The notes below the pieces were generated by a model. It was not told the origin of the DNA, ran no database searches, and was given only the letters and a program-made list of their open reading frames with translations. Below, in pieces: positions 63,802 to 64,000 of a stretch of 64,000 nucleotides of DNA. Both the position numbers and the translations under genes were made by a program. How positions within the stretch are numbered: the stretch's first letter is position 1; every line of letters begins with the position of its first letter. Source of the stretch: CAXBDP01 sp963974465 (GTDB lineage: Bacteria > Bacteroidota > Bacteroidia > Cytophagales > Cyclobacteriaceae); NCBI GenBank assembly GCA_049340005.1, contig JBMPIY010000016.1; one strand, given 5' to 3'.

Positions 63802-64000
63802 CATCCGCTTTTGGAAGGAAGGCGGGAGGAAAGGATCGGAGAGGAGGAGTTGCTCGGGAAACGAGTGACGAGTAATCAAGAGAAATCGGCAACAATCATA
63901 GGGATATGATCATTTAGTACAACCGGAAGGGTTGTGCTGAAAAGTTCTTTGAAAAGATGGATAGGATAAACAGCAAACCGTTTTAAGGACTCGTTAGAGA
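63802..64000 (+). other. Leader of a probable rRNA operon (16S gene beyond the window)
   Basis: About 200 nt follow P2 without a credible gene. They include a hairpin, AGTACAACC-GGAAG-GGTTGTGCT (63916-63938), and then GTTCTTTGAAAAGATGG (from about 63943), a sequence typical of the region just before 16S rRNA in Bacteroidota, where flanking strands pair for processing. The 16S start itself is not reached. One GCGGGAGG octamer lies at 63822-63829. Confidence 0.65.

Noticed and set aside
1175..63829. GCGGGAGG as a Chi or KOPS site
   Set aside because: The copies are split 13:13 between strands, without the strong one-strand bias of KOPS or the usual bias of Chi. Not fully excluded, because the replication direction is unknown.
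63844..63887. Short direct repeats near the rRNA leader as a CRISPR fragment
   Set aside because: No repeat of constant length with spacers; only purine-rich sequence.
63645..63895. Frames of about 75 codons on both strands downstream of purA
   Set aside because: They overlap the two rRNA-type promoters and leader, and their composition (KRKFFLTFASAF) shows no family.

Overview
The window looks like chromosomal DNA of a Bacteroidota bacterium, most likely from the Cytophagales. The grounds are two SusC/SusD pairs, a subtilase with a type IX secretion (T9SS) sorting domain, a PorE-like OmpA protein, a SerB-SerA fusion, a small histone-like protein, and promoters of the Bacteroidota form (TTTG, about 18-21 nt, TAnnTTTG). 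No replicon ends, phage genes, insertion sequences or CRISPR arrays were seen.

Layout. 1-3.3 kb: the first 1107 codons of a secreted LRR/fibronectin-III protein that runs off the left edge. 3.5-6.8 kb (-): maf, a DUF1015 gene and accC. 7.0-8.6 kb (+): a PLP-dependent acyl-CoA transferase of the serine palmitoyltransferase type and a 58-aa histone-like protein. 8.7-13.8 kb (-): a tight DNA-repair/lysine block xseA-xseB-ligA-DUF6913-dapA. 13.9-16.4 kb (-): ECF sigma factor, putative anti-sigma factor, a secreted Spy-like protein, and a tandem universal stress protein. 16.4-21.0 kb (-): a serine-biosynthesis group (SerB-SerA fusion, class V aminotransferase) with an MFS transporter and a 400-nt spacer that probably holds a structured RNA. 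21.2-27.5 kb: lipoproteins, ACP phosphodiesterase, an SF1 helicase, an IMPase-like protein and a secreted amidohydrolase. 27.8-33.2 kb (+): lepA-folD-queE-porE-like operon.

33.7-52.3 kb (+) is an AT-rich accessory block for the cell surface: SusCD pair 1, a small lipoprotein, a T9SS-secreted S8 protease, SusCD pair 2, a 43-aa lipoprotein, then an SGNH hydrolase - small lipoprotein - SGNH hydrolase - DUF5989 cassette. The SusC, SusD and ~175-aa lipoproteins each occur as paralogous pairs, so the block seems to have grown by duplication. 52.4-63.6 kb returns to core genes: hldD, queD, lpxB, tig-clpP-clpX, tRNA-Leu(UAG), a Rel/SpoT gene broken by a single-base frameshift, a Fur-family regulator, a STAS protein and purA. 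The last 0.4 kb carries two tandem strong promoters and a leader with the features expected upstream of an rRNA operon; the 16S gene would lie just beyond the window.

The most unusual signal is not a gene. The non-palindromic octamer GCGGGAGG occurs 26 times, 13 per strand, in several reading frames, where chance predicts well under one. Two pairs form inverted repeats at gene ends that look like terminators. It is absent for 14.5 kb across most of the accessory block. This pattern resembles DNA-uptake sequences more than Chi or KOPS sites, but its function is unknown to me.
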